Source: Bryum argenteum (Eukaryota > Streptophyta > Bryopsida > Bryales > Bryaceae). From it: a stretch of 64,000 bases of DNA. The first letter of the stretch is position 1, and each line of letters starts with the position of its first letter. The position numbers and the translations under genes were made by a program. The stretch is from assembly GCA_037043015.1 (NCBI GenBank), contig CM073328.1:12249495-12313494 (forward strand). The letters are read 5' to 3'. The notes under the pieces were generated by a model, which was given only the letters and a program-made list of their open reading frames with translations, was not told where the DNA came from and ran no database searches. Shown piece by piece: positions 10,749 to 20,990 of the stretch.

Positions 10749-13700
10749 CTTCCTATTCTGTAAGAAGGAGAGGCTATGCAGGTTGAGTCGATTTCTATGT
10801 AATTCGAATTTGATTCTTCCCAAAGGCTTTGTAAGTATATCTGCTGGCTGAGAAGCTGTGCCAATAAAGCGTAGTCCTATTTCCCCCCTCAAAACACGTT
10901 CTCTGATAAAATGATGATGAATTTCAACGTGCTTTGTTCTGGAATGGAAGACAGGGTTCTTGGCAAGCTTAATTGCACTCTGATTGTCGCAGTTAATATC
11001 TATGGGAGCTGTGATCTCTGAGCTAATGGACTGATTAGTGTGATGGACAGGAGTTGGGAGAGATGGCAGAACCTTTAGCTCTTGTAGCAGTCGGGAGAGC
11101 CAGACGGCTTCTTGAGCACCATCACTGAGTGCTCGGTACTCCGATTCTGTAGATGAGCGGGATACAGTCGATTGGCGCTTGCTTTGCCAACTTATTGGAC
11201 TGTTGGCAGCTGTGAATAGGTAGGCTCCAATGCTGCGGCGGGTTTCAGGGCAGGTGCCCCAATCTGCGTCTGTAAAGCCTTCAATTTGCAGAGGTGTATC
11301 ATGTTTGTAAAGCAACCCGTAGTCCTGTGTGCCTTTCAGGTACCGAAGTATCTGGAGTGCTGAGTCCAAGTGAGCCTGTTGAGGTGAGGACATAAAGGAT
11401 GCGACCCTGTTGACCGCAAAAGAGATGTCAGGTCGGGTGATGGTCAGGAAGATCAGTTTTCCAACGAGTTGAGAGAAGCGGGTGGAGTCAACAGGAGGAG
11501 TGCCGCTGTTGGAGACAAAGGTTGTTCCGGCAGGCAGAGGAACCTTCGAGGCGTGAAGGTGAGTAGGTAGAAACTCTTGAACGATGGATTGGGCATAGTC
11601 TCTCTGAAGTAAGAGGATACCCTCTGGGAGGTATTCGAAGAGAATGCCTAGGTACTTGTGAATCTTGCCTAGGTCACTCATGTCAAAAGTTTCATGGAGA
11701 AACTGTTTGATCCATGTGATAAGTTTGGAGCAGCTGCCGGTGATGAACAGGTCGTCGACATACAGCATAACAATGAGAGTGCGGTTTTGTTGGTGCAGAT
11801 AGTACAAATTCGGGTCAAAGGAGCTGCGATGTAACCCGTTTTGTCGAAGAGCGGCGTCAATTCGCTCGTACCAAGCGCGTGGCGACTGCTTTAAACCGTA
11901 CAGTGAGCGTAACAGTTTACATACCTTGTGTTCTTGTCCATGAATTTTGTAGCCTGGGGGTTGATGCATGTATATTTCTTCTTTTAATACTCCATGTAGA
12001 AACGCTGTGCGTACATCCATATGATGTATTTCCCAGCGATTGCTTGCTGCTATGGCTACGATAGCTCGGATGGTGACCCACTTAATCACCGGAGCAAATG
12101 TCTCATCGTAGTCGATTCCCGCCTTTTGCTCGAAGCCTCGGGCTACTAATCTTGCTTTCCTGGTTGGTGATGATCCTGGGAGACCTGGCTTGGTTCGGAA
12201 GATCCATTTGCAGGTGATCGGTCGAATGCCAGGAGGTAAGTCTTCGAGCACCCAGGTTTGGTTTTGGTATATGCTGTTCATCTCATGGTCCATGGCTGCT
12301 TTCCAGGAGGGATGAGAAACAGCTTGTTTGAAGGTTGGTTCGGTGGCCTCAGAAGGGGTACAGTCACTAGCAGTGGTCGTGGTTGTGTAAATTGAAACAG
12401 GGCAGCAATCTGGTGACAAGGATGTAAAGAAAAGGTAGTAATCTCCTAGTTTAATGTTTGGGACTCTACTGCGAGTACTTCGCATGGTAGGGGCGGCAGC
12501 TGGAGAAATGGTTACTGTAGTTTGTTGAGAGGTTGAGGCAGGGTCTGGAGACTGATTAGACGGGGACAGACGGGAGTGGGTGACCGGACTGGATTCAGGA
12601 GAAGTTTGAGCAGGGAGTTGGGTGGGTGGAGATTGAGGAGGAGTAATGTTGGGAAGGTATTCTAGAGAGTTGTTTGGTGTGACAGGATTAACAGGTGAGA
12701 TCTGAGGAGAGATATCTTGTAGGATGCTAGTGCTATTGGGGTTTGTTATGGTAGGCAGAGTAAACGATGATTCATTGAAAATGACATCTCTGCTTAGAAT
12801 AATTTTTCTAGAGGGAGGATGATAGCATCGATAAGCCTTAGATTGCTCATCATAACCTAATAGAAGTGTAGGAATGGCTTTGGAGTCTAATTTGTCACGT
12901 TTCTCTGAGGGTACATGACAGAAGGCTAAGCATCCTAGTACACGGAGGTGGGAGATGTTTGGTTTAATACCTGTGAAGGCCTCCTCCGGGGTTTGACACT
13001 TGAGGGCTCGGCACGGGAGTCTGTTTTGGACATAGTTTACAGCTTTTGCAACTTCATCCCACATTGAGCGTGGGATGTATGTTCCAGAAACTACACTACG
13101 AATTCCCTCAAGTAAGTACCTGTTGCGACGCTCTGCAATCCCGTTTTGTTGAGGGGAGTAGCCCGCGGTTAGTTGATGATGGATGCCATGAGTGGCGCAG
13201 AAAGCTTTGAATTCGGTGGAGACATACTCGCCTCCTCTGTCGGTGCGAAGCTGCTGAATTCTTTGCTGTGGAGTTTCAACTAGGGCTTTGAACTTGATAA
13301 AATATGATAGTGTTTGAGATTTTCTTGTCAGAAAATAGAGCCATGACTTGCGTGAATAGTCATCAATGAATGTAAGTATGTACTTACAGCGTGATCTTGA
13401 TGGTGTTGGGAATGGGCCGCATAGGTCGCTGTGCATCAGCTGCAGAGGTTTGGTGGTGAATGTGGATCGCAGCTTGGGGAATGGTTGGCGATGAGATTTG
13501 CCTTGCGCACAGCTGTCGCAGTGTTTCTTGATATAAGGTATTTTCGGAATACCTTTGACTAGATCCTTGTTTGTTAAGTGATACAAGCTTTGTTGGTTGA
13601 TGTGCGCTAATCGACGATGCCACAATTCGATAGTCTCTATGGAGACTTGTGGTATGTGTTGTGCTGAAAGCGTTGCGGCTGATGGAGAGGCGATGGTGGC

Positions 13701-15179
13701 TGCTAACTTGTAGAGCTTGGTGCGCGGATCCCGATGTGCCTTGAGAAGGACGTTCTGGAACGAGTTGTCGAGGATGAGACAGTGCTTGGCCGTGAATAGG
13801 ATGTTGTGGCCTAAGTCTGCTAGAGTGCCAACTGATAGTAAGTTGGTTTTGACTCCTGGTACGTAAAGAATGTCAGTGATCGATTTTATTTTCGAATCTG
13901 AAAAATGTACAGTGCCTTTTTTAGCAACAGGAAGAACCTGCCCTGCGGCAGTTCGTATACTAGGAATGGAAGAGTCAGTCAAGCCTGATAATATGCTGTT
14001 GTTGCCGGTGACGTGGGAGCTGGCGCCTGAATCAAGGAACCAGGGCTCCTCGTCAGTGGCGAAAGCGGCCATGCAGGCGTTCAGGGAGGCGTGGTTGTCG
14101 TTATCTAGATCACCGTTTTCTTCGTCGTCAGGTGCGTCGTCTGGTTCGTTGATGGATGAATATGCATTTTCATGCATCTTTAGTTTCGATAGTTGCGCCT
14201 GTAGATCTCGGATTTGGCGTTCGACGTTGGTGATTGGACAGTCGAAGTCTCCGTGGCCACTTTGCCCGCACGTTCTGCAGAACTTGTAGGAAGTATTAGT
14301 GCGGCCGCGACCACGATGTCCACGAGTGGATTGCCCGCCTCTGGTGCTGTTCTGATCGGGGTTGCGCCGGTCTGCGCCGCTTCCGGTCCCTCGGTCGGCG
14401 CCATTGGTTCCGCTGGACCCTCGTCCTCCTGAGTGATCGCTGTTGCCGCGTCCGCGTTGCCCCCGACTGGATCGCCCGCCTCTGTAAAAACGATCTCTGT
14501 TGTTCTGCAGATACAGTACTTCTTCGGAGTCTTGTTCTCGATCCAGGAGTTGCGAACTTTCTTCGTGTAACATCAAGCCTTGGAGTTCTGAGAAACTTGG
14601 GCTCTTGTCTCGTCCCTTCTGAATCGCTTTGAAGGTTGCCCAGGATCTGGGGAGACTAGCAAGCATCTGATCTACTAGATCTTCTTCCTCTACAGTCACT
14701 CCTAAACTTGCAAGTTGCGATATAATGGAGTTTGTCTCTTGCAGGTGAGAGTCTACTGACTTGCCTTCACTCATCCTGAGTGAGTATAACTTCTCTTTTA
14801 GAGATAATCGTCTAGACGGACTCTGAATGTCATACATTCTCTTTAACGTATTCCACATTTCTAAGGGGTCAGTGAGATGCATAATGTGGAATAAGACATG
14901 ATCTTTTACCGTAGAGATGATTATCCTGCATGCTTTGATCTTCTGTTCGTCATCGGTGTTTGAGGTAGATGCGACTGCGGCACCACTCTGCTGCTGCGTT
15001 GTAGCAGACGTCGTTGTTGATGATGCGGAGCTGGTATTGCTGGATCCGCTCGCTGTTGTGAAGAATCTCCAAAGTCCTTCCTGCATCAACAGCATCTTGA
15101 TGCGGTAACTCCAAAGCATGAAGTTTTTCTGTCCGTCTAGTTTCATAGATTCAGACATGTCTCTGGTGAGAGAGTCCAT
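10737..15179 (-). CDS. Copia gag-pol polyprotein, 1480 aa, intact
   Basis: The ATG at 15179 lies about 40 bases downstream of the primer binding site. Domains in order with approximate residues: Gag (1-215); an RGG-rich linker; a CCHC zinc knuckle CRTCGQSGHGDFDC (301-314); aspartic protease FLDSGASSHV (381-390); the GAG-pre-integrase/HHCC block with LWHRRLAHIN and CDSCAQGK (about 519-560); integrase catalytic D (HSDLCGP, about 585), D (RTDRGGEY, about 647) and E (NGIAERRNR, about 683); reverse transcriptase with LYVDDLF (about 1150); RNase H with FTDADWG and a final ADILTKPLG. Protease-integrase-RT order defines Ty1/copia. Its length is that of an autonomous element and no stop or frameshift is present, so it may still be active. 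It encodes its own RNase H, which makes the antisense RNase H1-type ORF beside it notable. Confidence 0.98.
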   Translation of the reverse strand: MDSLTRDMSESMKLDGQKNFMLWSYRIKMLLMQEGLWRFFTTASGSSNTSSASSTTTSATTQQQSGAAVASTSNTDDEQKIKACRIIISTVKDHVLFHIMHLTDPLEMWNTLKRMYDIQSPSRRLSLKEKLYSLRMSEGKSVDSHLQETNSIISQLASLGVTVEEEDLVDQMLASLPRSWATFKAIQKGRDKSPSFSELQGLMLHEESSQLLDREQDSEEVLYLQNNRDRFYRGGRSSRGQRGRGNSDHSGGRGSSGTNGADRGTGSGADRRNPDQNSTRGGQSTRGHRGRGRTNTSYKFCRTCGQSGHGDFDCPITNVERQIRDLQAQLSKLKMHENAYSSINEPDDAPDDEENGDLDNDNHASLNACMAAFATDEEPWFLDSGASSHVTGNNSILSGLTDSSIPSIRTAAGQVLPVAKKGTVHFSDSKIKSITDILYVPGVKTNLLSVGTLADLGHNILFTAKHCLILDNSFQNVLLKAHRDPRTKLYKLAATIASPSAATLSAQHIPQVSIETIELWHRRLAHINQQSLYHLTNKDLVKGIPKIPYIKKHCDSCAQGKSHRQPFPKLRSTFTTKPLQLMHSDLCGPFPTPSRSRCKYILTFIDDYSRKSWLYFLTRKSQTLSYFIKFKALVETPQQRIQQLRTDRGGEYVSTEFKAFCATHGIHHQLTAGYSPQQNGIAERRNRYLLEGIRSVVSGTYIPRSMWDEVAKAVNYVQNRLPCRALKCQTPEEAFTGIKPNISHLRVLGCLAFCHVPSEKRDKLDSKAIPTLLLGYDEQSKAYRCYHPPSRKIILSRDVIFNESSFTLPTITNPNSTSILQDISPQISPVNPVTPNNSLEYLPNITPPQSPPTQLPAQTSPESSPVTHSRLSPSNQSPDPASTSQQTTVTISPAAAPTMRSTRSRVPNIKLGDYYLFFTSLSPDCCPVSIYTTTTTASDCTPSEATEPTFKQAVSHPSWKAAMDHEMNSIYQNQTWVLEDLPPGIRPITCKWIFRTKPGLPGSSPTRKARLVARGFEQKAGIDYDETFAPVIKWVTIRAIVAIAASNRWEIHHMDVRTAFLHGVLKEEIYMHQPPGYKIHGQEHKVCKLLRSLYGLKQSPRAWYERIDAALRQNGLHRSSFDPNLYYLHQQNRTLIVMLYVDDLFITGSCSKLITWIKQFLHETFDMSDLGKIHKYLGILFEYLPEGILLLQRDYAQSIVQEFLPTHLHASKVPLPAGTTFVSNSGTPPVDSTRFSQLVGKLIFLTITRPDISFAVNRVASFMSSPQQAHLDSALQILRYLKGTQDYGLLYKHDTPLQIEGFTDADWGTCPETRRSIGAYLFTAANSPISWQSKRQSTVSRSSTESEYRALSDGAQEAVWLSRLLQELKVLPSLPTPVHHTNQSISSEITAPIDINCDNQSAIKLAKNPVFHSRTKHVEIHHHFIRERVLRGEIGLRFIGTASQPADILTKPLGRIKFELHRNRLNLHSLSFLQNRKLTT

Positions 15180-15220
15180 TCTGAATCACTAGATGGATCG
15201 ATTCTGCGAATCACGGAGAG

Positions 15221-15233
15221 GGCTCTGATACCA
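15221..15233 (-). promoter_or_regulatory. Primer binding site for initiator tRNA-Met
   Basis: On the minus strand TGGTATCAGAGCC follows the 5' LTR directly. This is the standard plant copia complement to the 3' end of initiator tRNA-Met. Confidence 0.95.
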
Positions 15234-15414
15234 TGTTGATATAAGGCCAGTGCATCAATGCAAGAGAGGAAGAGCTTAGATTACTGAGCAGACTAAATAG
15301 TCTCGAGAGTACACGGCCTTGGGCCCACGGATGTAGGACCTTAAGTCCACGGATATAGAAGCGGTACTATATAAGGCAGGTAACCCTAATGGGATGAAGT
15401 ATTTCTGTTTAACA
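15234..15414 (-). repeat. 5' LTR of the copia element
   Basis: It is 181 bp and identical to the 3' LTR except for one T/C difference. It is followed by the CGCGA target copy at 15415-15419. Confidence 0.97.
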
Positions 15415-15802
15415 CGCGAATCATTATATCCACAGCTCCGTCATTCCAGTAAGGCACCAGTTCAAGCATCTCATGCTTAAGATCCCCCTGCCGTGCCAGC
15501 GCCTTTCGTCTCTCATACATGAGCTCTTCTAGCTTCATATTTAGATCTGTAAGTTGAGCTTTCCATGTGAATGCATCCGGTCCCAAATGCTCTATCTCAT
15601 CCATGCGGTTTCTTATAACAGGCAAGAGGTTCCGTATACTAATCTGGAGTTTCTGAGCGTCATCATGATATCCGGTTTGGACGATGTTCTCCTCTGCTAT
15701 TCCATGCACCAGATCAACCAATTTCGATGCATCTACCATATTTAGTGGCTGCAGATTGGTGGTATCGCTTTGCCCGATGATGGACAACTTGACTGCTTCC
15801 AT

Positions 15803-16745
15803 GAGGTAGATGCCTTCCACCTCAAGAGCGTGTAAAGAAGTTCTCGTCTCTGCTAGCTATGGTGAGGACTCCGTAATTACTCCAAATTCCAACTTATGAA
15901 ACCCTAAAAACACAGCAAATACAGACGTTTAGAAACCGAAGCTGCTTTCGGACCATATAGTGAGCTCATAGAGGAAATACGAAAAGTACTCAAGGAGGAG
16001 CCTTGACTTTGTAGCAAGCTAATCGGATTCCACTCATGTAAAACAACTCGTTGAACCAACCGCTCTCATCTTCGATACAAGATTGAAAAGCAGTGTCGAC
16101 CAAACCCAGTTGAAAGAGATAGAACCGACGGGCTAACAAAAAGAACAAGAAAAGCACTGCTGGATGGATATCCCTAGCTACAAAACAGATTCGAAGAAAG
16201 ATTCATCCTCTTTTCGATGCATTTGCGCAATGAATCTAGATGAGCGGCGGCATGATGATTCTCAAAGCGGAGTCAGTTGACCGAGTTAAAGTCATCGGAA
16301 TGATAAGTGAACACACGATCGAACTACAAACAAGGAGACTTCTCATCTGGACACCTCCAGAGACCACGAAATTCAGAGGTACGAAAGTCTTGCACTTGTG
16401 CTGCTTTTAGGGTGGAGGAAGCAAGCATGGCGGCTCCCAGCAGGTCCAGAACCGATCGCCAAAAGCATAGTTACATTGGTGTCCAAAAGCGATGACTAGA
16501 AGCCAGAGTTAGACTCAATCACTTACAGAGAAGTTTTCGTGGTGACGATGGCTTGGAATGCCGGATGCTCGAAAACTAGCTACAGCAGGAGATCAGAAAT
16601 GCGAATTGCAGAAGAAGCAGTGATCGCAAACCAGAGATGAGGGATGTAGCTGAGTTTCGTTCTCCCTTTATGAGAGAATGTGACCCTACTTCCAAGGCTC
16701 CCATGTAAAGCATACTGGGAAGATTTCAGTGAGCCTCGGGGAGAG
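15803..16745 (-). promoter_or_regulatory. Duplicated 5' flank of copy B
   Basis: The region is alignable with 6116-7140 (copy A flank) through to GTAAAG(G/C)ATACTGG near 16706. In-frame codons TRTSLHALEV precede the ATG at 15802, after a GCAG that could be a splice acceptor, so an upstream exon is possible. The conserved blocks probably include the promoter. Confidence 0.45.
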
Positions 16746-18580
16746 AACGCAAAACACACGAAAGTAAGTTAGAGGTTTATATTTGGACTAGTAAGGTTCC
16801 CGTCGAGAATCTCATATGATACTTTTGAAAAAGTATCTCGTGTTTACCATTTCTTCAAATTTAGGTTTTTAGGTATTTTATATATATATCAAAACATAAT
16901 TCAAAGAACATAGAAGAAAGTAGGTAGGTTGGTAGGTTAGTACTTTGGTAGGTAGGAATGATCGCCCAATTCTGTTATATATATTTGAATGCTTGGAAAT
17001 ACTTTTGGATGAACATCTTCTCTATCCTGATATTTGATTCTGCGTTTATTACTTGAATATGTAAATAAACATAGATAGAAACTATGGTCCCTTTGTCAAG
17101 GGTCGGTCGGCGTGAATGAAGTGTCCGTTTGCAATGCTAACAATATGATGCCCACCAAACAAGGGGAAATTGGAATAATATGTGTCAAATTAACATCAGA
17201 TGTTGAGGATGGAAGAGCATTATTAGATGTGATCCATTATATTAAGGTGGCCATTAATGGCGCAATTTTCGATACGGAAAATCTATAGGGATGTTACAAG
17301 GACAAGCAATTTTTGTGTATAGGGAAAATTAGTAGAAAGTTAGAGCAAGTGGAATCATCAGTTTGGGACTCTTTTATAGTAAATTTGAATTTTTGAAGTT
17401 GGAAATACAAGTGTTATTACAATAGTGATTGTCCTAAAGTAATACCCTATAATGTTTGCAGTGAGTGAATGATACTGTTGTATGGAAAAGCTATTATGTA
17501 CCTATGATTGAAGATTACTAGAGCTTCATTGTGGGAGGTGCTCCATTTCAGACTATTCTACTATATTGTGTAATATCAAGATCAAGCTCATTCACGAAAG
17601 TTTTTAATATCACATAGATTTTATGCAGAGAATTTGGTAAATCCTAATGAAGGGGTCTAGTACATGACGTAATTCACTATGTGAACCAATATGGTGGAGC
17701 CTAGGGTTTGAAATAAACTCAACATCTTGCTTCTAAATTTAATTGCATTTCTTCATCAACTTAATCGGAAAAATAAATTTTGATTATAAATACATCTTAA
17801 CGAGGGGAATAAGAAACTGAACTTTTGATTTCTAAACTTTTTAAATAGTGATAAATCAATGACATTTACCAAATCACAAAACCTTAATGGGACTCCGCCA
17901 ACAGTCTTTCGACTCTTAGTAAGATTGTAGAAAGACTTGACTTAGTGCATGCAAAGAGGCACATGATACCTGCACACCCCCTCTAAAGTCAGGTCCTTGA
18001 ATGTATATATAAATTGTACAAAAAGTTTGATTCATTCATTAACCCCTAAAGCGAAAAAGATCCTCAAACCCCAAAATAGTTGAGATTTGGTCACCTTAGG
18101 TTAAATATCAAATTTTATTTTCGACTATAATTCAAAATTTTGTGAGGATTATTCGGAATTCGACTAGAGCTTTAATAATATAAGCATAGTCATAGTTTAG
18201 GAAATAAGAAACGTCATATTAGATTGCGTAGAAAAAAAAACTACTCATTTTGAAACTTTTTTTGATGTTTTGATTGTTTTCATATCATGTTCATAAGCAA
18301 GTTCCTACTCACTGATATTTCCGACTAAAGTGACTGAAGATCACACTTTTACAACTTTTACGAGGGCAGCCTTTGATATTTACAATTTTTAATTATAATT
18401 TGGTATATTTTTTGTTCAAGATTTGTCAGAATTTGAGATTTAGGAAATATTTCAATAATTCATCTTTTCAAAATTCACAAACTCATAAGATCTCTAATCC
18501 CCATTCAACTTTCTCTTAAACCAAATATTCTGAACAATGAGTCACCTCATCAGAATGTCGGAGAGTGTTCTCTGTACACA
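16746..18580. other. Intergenic, with two dispersed repeats
   Basis: No gene is seen. Positions about 17070-17165 (CATAGATAGAAACTATGGTCC, GGCGTGAATGAAGTGTCCGT) match the small insertion at 58909-59029. Positions about 17280-17500 (AAAGTTAGAGCAAGTGGAAT, CATCAGTTTGGGAC, TGTTTGCAGTGAGT) match 57110-57310. The rest is AT-rich. Confidence 0.6.
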
Positions 18581-18778
18581 TCATAATAAGCATTGGAGCT
18601 TCATGAATGGGACTTGGAATTTTCGCAATTCAACAACTATGGGATTCCACGCATCCTCATTTAGGACATTCAAGAGTCGGATGTGAAGATTCGATTGTTG
18701 ATCCAGAAGACTGGAAGTGGAGTGAGCAGGTAACAGTTTGGCAATACATGGATCCAGCGTCTTAATTCGCTTCCGCCG

Positions 18779-19400
18779 TTGTTGTCCATAATCGTCGAAG
18801 GACTGCCGCCATTGCAGCAATCGGAGTACAATCATGTACGAGCAGAAGAGCGTCTCATTCACTTCGTCGACCGCCATCACCGCATCACATCCTTGGATTC
18901 CGACTGTCGAGTAGGTTTCACTTTCGCGAGTTACATTTATCCGAGTTACATTTATCCGAAAATTTTCAGGCTCGACCATCTCGTAGCAATATCCGTCAAG
19001 TACAATTTGAGTGAGCAGATGATAATTGGGGTTCCGCGTCTTCGCTTCCATGAATGTCTGGATTACTGCCATTGCAGGAACCGGAGTACGTCTACGATGC
19101 AGAAGAGCGTCTCAATCAGTTCGTAGACTGCCATCGTTGTGTCATTTCCTAATGTCGAGTAGGTCTCTCTCTCACGAGTGACGTGTGCCCGAGAATCATC
19201 AGCCTAGATCGACTGCTAGCAACCGCCGCCTTGATGGACGACCTCTTCATCGACACCCCTGGTTCGTTCCTTCTCGACCAGGACGGCATCGTGCGCGTGT
19301 GACATTCCCGAGTCCTGTACCTCGATCACCTCGATGCAGTTTTCAATCAGCGGCAGTTACGGCACCTACCTTAGACCCCGGGTCGAGAGTATCATGTGGG
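18779..19400 (+). pseudogene. Second MTPSL terpene synthase remnant with an internal duplication
   Basis: Positions 19060-19385 encode, with stops and shifts, AEERL.QFVD.H ... SLDRLLATAALMDDLFIDTP ... LYLDHLDAVFNQ. This parallels the terpene synthase at the left window edge (LDRLVATSVNYALVFLLDDL onward), including the aspartate-rich DDLFID. Positions 18779-18998 hold an earlier, diverged copy of the front part (AEERLIHFVDRHH, CRVGFTFASYIYP, RLDHLVAISVKYN) with a further 15-bp tandem repeat CGAGTTACATTTATC. The front part was thus duplicated side by side. The NSE motif region is absent. The minus-strand 163-codon ORF over it is a shadow. A dead fragment. Confidence 0.75.
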
Positions 19401-19439
19401 AGTCTGGGCGGCCTCTCGCACTAAAGTGACAATGTTGAG

Positions 19440-20850
19440 ATTTTGTGATGTTTTTTGAGTACTAAATTACTATTACGTTATACCGCAATAAATGAGGTCT
19501 TATGACTCAAAAATTTGACCCACATATTGTACAATATGTGTACTACAAGATTCGATGGTTGAGATCTGAATAAGTCACGTTTGTTTCCACTTATGAATTT
19601 CTCTTTGTAAATGTGTATTTTTGCTAACATTGAGTCAAACCATTTAGAGGTTAATTAATGTTGTGATATGGATATTCTGAATCTAACAGAATTTCATGAT
19701 CTTAACAACAAATACCCTAGTCAATTGATTGAAGTATGACAACGAGGTCGGCCGATCCGGCATTTTAAAATGAGACAATTGGTTAAGCGACAATTTTGTA
19801 TCCTCTACTTCATCCTAATTTTCAGTTTATTTACTTGGTGCCTTTTTGGCACCTGTCGAGGCTTTACTTTGTTAAACCGAAGAGCATCTCTGTGTATGAC
19901 GTGTGTGTGTTTGAAATGAAGAGCACCCATTTGCAATTCATCTTGCATCTTTCTTGTACGATACTCATATTTTAATTGATGACTATAGTACAGTCAATAA
20001 GATGGTCTCTCATTGAAACTACATCTAAAACTACCCTACAGATAGGCATGCTCACTTCTGTTGAATGACTTGGGTCTTCAACTTTGAGTTGTCACTTCTC
20101 ACGTTCTAATAAGGTTACCAATGTGATTGTAGCCGTGTTCACCTTGCCACACCCCATAAAATTGCCTCATTTGTAGAATTCCCCCAAAAATGGGGTGATT
20201 CCAACTGATTGATTCGGGTATTTGTTGTTAACATGTTACAATAGAGGAGATTTTCATATAGAATAACACTTTTGGAAAACTTATTTCGATAGGGGGACAA
20301 TCGGCTTAAAATATTTGCAAAGAGGGGAAGGAAAAATGTCTTAATGATGCTTCATAGGCATGAAGATGAAGCTACAGATTAGCTTGAATGCGCTAAAATG
20401 CCAATCTTCTTCCTACTTGTTTGAATATTTATACTAGTGATGAGAAAAATAAACTAAAATAATAAATTGTTCCCTCTTTGCAAATCTTTTGCAATGGTTT
20501 CCATAGCTTAAAATATATTACAAAAGTGCTCCCCTATATGAATATTCCCATGTAATACAATGATGACTCTTATGATGACTCTCACATGAAAAGTGTTATG
20601 AATGGAAAAATATTGTCAAAATTCTAGACATTGCATATTGTAGTAAACATTGCAGATCGAATTGCAATAAACAAAAGAACTTGCGAAATTTGAAAATGAT
20701 ATTTATACAATTGATTGAGATCTATCCTGCTCAAACATGCAAAAGGAAAGACAAGTTTTCATGAAAAAAAATAAAGAAAAGAAAGAAATGAGAAAGTTAA
20801 CTCAATGAAGGAAAGTGGTTAGAAGTACTTCATCGTCCAAGTACTTCCAA
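19440..20850. other. Intergenic, nothing recognised
   Basis: The sequence is AT-rich with no ORF above background and no clear repeat. It presumably contains the promoter of the CPP1-like gene at its right end. Confidence 0.5.
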
Positions 20851-20990
20851 CCACGTGGAAACGATGAAGCAAAGGCAATGGGAGCGTGACCTCCCCCTAG
20901 TAGCTAAAACCCTTTGGATAAGCCCATCGTCTCTCCCATTCCCTGTTTCCACGCCAATTCCCTTCGCAATTGCAACAAACAGGAGCAGCT

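Larger units (their letters stand above)
9795..15414 (-). mobile_element. Full-length young Ty1/copia LTR retrotransposon
   Basis: Every hallmark is visible. There are two 181-bp LTRs (9795-9975 and 15234-15414) that start TGTT and end AACA and differ at one base (AGTCTTGAGA versus AGTCTCGAGA). The target duplication is CGCGA at 9790-9794 and 15415-15419. A primer binding site lies next to the 5' LTR, a purine tract next to the 3' LTR, and one 1480-codon gag-pol ORF lies between. The orientation is minus. The near-identical LTRs and open ORF mean a very recent insertion. Unusually, about 760 bases lie between pol and the 3' LTR, and they contain open frames on the opposite strand. Confidence 0.98.
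8990..15802 (-). pseudogene. Two-domain helical protein gene, copy B, interrupted by a copia element
   Basis: The coding parts are 15415-15802 and 8990-9789. Removing 9795-15414 and one 5-bp target copy (CGCGA) gives a single open frame of 395 codons from ATG at 15802 to TGA at 8990-8992. The protein has two homologous helical domains. Domain 1 has DASKLVDLVHGIAEENI ... HEMLELVPYWNDGAVDIMIR. Domain 2 has EASKVVDVVHDMVYQ ... HELLELVPDSNDKTFDILIR. A C-terminal tail (DPLRLIKSRDLQKDLPE onward) follows. There is no signal peptide or membrane segment. I do not recognise the family; the helical pattern loosely resembles plant MCAfunc/MLKL-type N-terminal bundles. Copy A at 4.9-6.1 kb is its uninterrupted but frameshifted paralogue. 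Because the frame is intact apart from the insertion, loss of function looks very recent. Confidence 0.75.

Noticed and set aside
11678..14432. ORFs of 60-139 codons in other frames over copia gag-pol
   Set aside because: They are shadows of the intact 1480-codon ORF.
18581..19072. 163-codon minus-strand ORF
   Set aside because: It lies antisense to a recognisable terpene synthase remnant and has no motif, so it is a shadow.
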